From the NCBI GenBank assembly GCA_011317545.1, contig WUJK01000001.1, forward strand, positions 4,073,001 through 4,137,000: a stretch of DNA of 64,000 nucleotides, in the 5' to 3' direction. Source of the stretch: Coniella vitis (lineage: Eukaryota > Ascomycota > Sordariomycetes > Diaporthales > Schizoparmaceae). The notes below the pieces were generated by a model. It saw only the letters and a program-made list of their open reading frames with translations. It had not been told where the DNA came from and made no database searches. Positions within the stretch are counted from its first letter, which is position 1. Every line of letters starts with the position of its first letter. The position numbers and the translations under genes are program-made. Below, one piece after another: positions 61,662 to 64,000 of this stretch.

Positions 61662-62690
61662 TCACGAGTTGATTGTTTCCACTATTCTGACGATGCTTTC
61701 TGTGATAGACTTGTAGACAGGGCTGAGGGAGCAATGCTGGTATAGAGAGACCAGAAGCTCGTCGGTTGCCGCCTCTTGGCTGTTGCCGATCGCATCGCTC
61801 GACATGTTTTGCCCAAGCAGAACCGTGCCTTGAGGGTAGACTGGCTTCCTACCCTTGGAAATCAGGACGGAAAATTGCGGATCGATGGGCACGCTGCCGA
61901 GAAACTCGACTTGAAAATCTTGGGCAAGCACTTGGCCGCCGCCCTTGCTGAAGAGGTAGGTGCATTCGGAGCAGTTTGGACACACGAAGCCACTCATGTT
62001 CTCTACAATGCCAATCACCTTGATTCCAGTCTTGCGACAAAAGTCGAGCTCTTTGCGAACATCTGCAGTTGCCACTGCCTGTGGAGTAGTGACGAGCACA
62101 CCCCCAGCCAGCTGGTCGGGTCTCGCGAATTGTAGCAGATATTCGACCACAGATATATGTTCGTCGCTCGTTCCAGGAGGTGTGTCTATCAACAGGTAGT
62201 CTGTCTCGCCCCAAGCGACGTCGGTCAAGAACTGTTTGATCATGGCCGTCTTCTTGGGACCTCGCCACACGACTGAGTCGCCTGGCATGACGAGAAAACC
62301 CAGGCTCATGATGCGCAGCGACCCACGGCCCGTTGCACTGTCGGCATCGTGTATCTTGACTGGCAGCCAACCGTCGGGACCTTGGGTAATGCGACCCTCG
62401 TGCGCAACTCGAAACATGTGGGGGATGTTGGGACCAGTGAGATCGATATCCAAAACGCCGACAGAATGGCCCGCCTGGGAGAGGGAGAGGGCAAGTTGCG
62501 TGGTGACTGAAGACTTGCCTACTCCTCCTTTGCCTGAAAGGACCTGTTGTTGGGCGGGCGAAATTAGAAAACATGGTTTTGTACGCCTTGCGCCAGGCCA
62601 GGCTAGCCTGTATGCACGTATTGAAAAAAGGGAATATGTGAAAAGTCCAACACGTACCAGGACAATGTGCTTGATGTTTGACAGCGACAT
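61662..62690 (-). CDS. CFD1: Cytosolic Fe-S cluster assembly ATPase Cfd1 (NUBP2 type)
   Basis: Two exons, 62690-62658 and 62543-61662, give 304 residues. The short first exon encodes MSLSNIKHIVL, and the splice leads into the deviant Walker A motif SGKGGVGKSS. Further family landmarks are DIDLTGPNIPHMF, the switch region DTPPGTSDEH, and the C-terminal CPNC that binds the bridging Fe-S cluster. There is no N-terminal four-cysteine motif, which separates this protein from Nbp35/NUBP1. Cfd1 and Nbp35 form the scaffold that builds 4Fe-4S clusters for cytosolic and nuclear proteins. Confidence 0.95.
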   Translation of the reverse strand: MSLSNIKHIVLVRVGLFTYSLFSIRAYRLAWPGARRTKPCFLISPAQQQVLSGKGGVGKSSVTTQLALSLSQAGHSVGVLDIDLTGPNIPHMFRVAHEGRITQGPDGWLPVKIHDADSATGRGSLRIMSLGFLVMPGDSVVWRGPKKTAMIKQFLTDVAWGETDYLLIDTPPGTSDEHISVVEYLLQFARPDQLAGGVLVTTPQAVATADVRKELDFCRKTGIKVIGIVENMSGFVCPNCSECTYLFSKGGGQVLAQDFQVEFLGSVPIDPQFSVLISKGRKPVYPQGTVLLGQNMSSDAIGNSQEAATDELLVSLYQHCSLSPVYKSITESIVRIVETINS

Positions 62691-63672
62691 GACGTATAAG
62701 AAACTGTTACCAACGGCAAGAAGCCAGTGATGTAAAGAGTTTTGCGCCCAGAGGTGCTGTCGAAAGGATATCAAGGAGGAAAGTGAGTCGTGAGCTCTGC
62801 GGTCGCCATAACGGGCAATCGGGCGACGCGGAGCTCAGAAGGTGTTGGTCATCACTAGATATTTTGTGATGAAGGGCCGGCCTTTGGCCAAGTATCGGCA
62901 GCTGATAAAGCAAAAAAAAAAAAAGCGTAAGCAGCTTTGCGCTTAGTCATATAGTCATGCTACTGTGTACATCGCAAGTCGCGACTAATTGCCTTGCAGG
63001 TGCTGCATACTTCTAGTATAGGCCCCGCTGTGGCTCCCCCTGAGGACCCCTGCGCGGTACGTACTTTTTACATACTACAAGGTACTACATCGCAGGGAAC
63101 GTACATATTGTGGCCTAAAATGGGGGAGGCTGCATATTCGGCTCATCCGCTTTGCTCGGAAAGTTTCAAGTCGCAACATTCCTCATTGCCCTCGTACAGA
63201 TTGTTCAAGGAATAATGGTCCTTGGCGGCTGGTGGATGCTGACCGCCCCAGCGCCCCTAGTCCTAGGCCTGGACCGCTAATCCAGGTCCTATGCTGACTT
63301 TGCCCGGCCTGCTAAAGACCACGTTTTACAGCGCCCGTCTATCATTCTTTCTGTTAATTAGCTGCGGCGCATCCGCCGTGCGTGAATCCGGGTACCGATT
63401 TTCTTCAACTACACGATCCCCACCCGACGGATAACTGCTGGTCACTGCGGCCCCATCTTTGGACACCGCCGCATCTTGTTTGCATTTTTGGATGCACCAT
63501 GACTTTTTGCTACCTTTTCTTTACTCGAGTAACGACGTAACGAGACCAGCATCAACGTTAACGACACGCTTCAACCCCCAAGCCAAGCGCCGGATCTCTG
63601 GAATCTCGGTGCACGGCCCGCCAATGGACTCGCTATAGCCTCATCCCATCATGAGAAGCCTCTCTGGCAAGC
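62691..63672. other. Divergent promoter region between CFD1 and the gene at the right edge
   Basis: No gene seen. Contains an A-run near 62910 and GTAC-rich words around 63050-63090. Confidence 0.5.
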
Positions 63673-64000
63673 ATGGACGATCCATGGGGCTCGCCGTGGG
63701 CGACCAACGACTCGGCGTCCTCCCTTGAGCCTCCAGCTCGCACCCTCACCAATCTCGAACCGCCCAGTCGTACCTTGTCGAGAGCCCGATCGTCGTCGAG
63801 CATATCGCCGTGGGCTGTCGAAGACGATGTAGCGAATGACTGGGCTCTGCCTGGCTCAAGCCTGGCTCCCCCGCCCGCTGCTGCCACCTTTGGCAATAAT
63901 GGATGGGCTGGCTGGGGAGCAGAGGATGCCCCGAATTCATCCTTGTCACTGAAGCCAGGAGAGGCAAACCATGGCCCTCTAGCCTGGCCGGCAGCATCCA
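63673..64000 (+). CDS. 5' end of an unidentified gene, cut by the window edge
   Basis: From the ATG at 63673 (context GCAAGCATGG) the frame is open for 109 codons to the end of the window. The translation begins MDDPWGSPWATNDSASS and is rich in Ser, Pro, Ala and Trp, with repeated Trp in PW, DW, GW and AW pairs spaced along a disordered-looking region. Such a Trp-punctuated N-terminus occurs in some fungal trafficking and regulatory proteins, but I cannot name the family. Frame length, ATG context and base use support a real gene; the 3' part lies outside the window. Confidence 0.65.
   Translation, partial: MDDPWGSPWATNDSASSLEPPARTLTNLEPPSRTLSRARSSSSISPWAVEDDVANDWALPGSSLAPPPAAATFGNNGWAGWGAEDAPNSSLSLKPGEANHGPLAWPAAS

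Overview
The window looks like nuclear DNA of a filamentous ascomycete, most likely a sordariomycete and possibly Hypocreales (inference). The reasons are short GT-AG introns of about 50-300 bp, GC-rich exons, fungus-specific families (Opi1, UstYa/DUF3328, Zn2Cys6 factors, fungal rhodopsin-like membrane proteins), and a retrotransposon destroyed by mutation of the repeat-induced point mutation (RIP) type. No tRNA, rRNA or CRISPR array was found. Gene models were built by joining exons at splice sites with consistent reading phase.

Left part (1-29.4 kb): an accessory, metabolite-type neighbourhood. It holds a cytochrome P450 (-), an amino acid/choline/GABA-type permease (-), a seven-helix fungal rhodopsin-like protein (+), a tiny secreted-peptide gene (-), a UstYa-like oxidase (+), an S33 alpha/beta hydrolase (+) and two MFS transporters (+). 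A 7,848-bp Ty1/copia LTR element (11,713-19,560, coding strand minus) sits exactly between the divergent secreted-peptide and UstYa genes. It has two 215-bp LTRs, a GATAC target-site duplication and no surviving reading frame. A related solo LTR lies at 23,662-23,875. Without the insertion, the peptide gene and the UstYa gene would share a promoter region of about 1.1 kb. That fits, but does not prove, a small ustiloxin-like (dikaritin) peptide cluster split by a transposon.

Right part (29.9-64 kb): mostly housekeeping and regulatory genes with long gaps. These are an Opi1-type phospholipid-synthesis repressor (-), AP-1 mu adaptin (+), a transcription factor with two tandem Zn2Cys6 clusters (+), an unknown polytopic membrane protein (-), an aquaporin (+), an unrecognised protein (+), S-adenosylmethionine decarboxylase (-), the Fe-S assembly ATPase Cfd1 (-), and the 5' end of an unidentified gene cut by the window edge (+).

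Two patterns are not explained by the gene list. The 9-mer TACATAGTA (either strand) occurs at least 16 times, always between genes, with six copies in 1.1 kb of the gap between opi1 and the AP-1 gene. Inside the dead retrotransposon, a long plus-strand frame antisense to pol still reads as a coiled-coil protein of roughly 500 codons if TAA/TAG are taken as mutated CAA/CAG.
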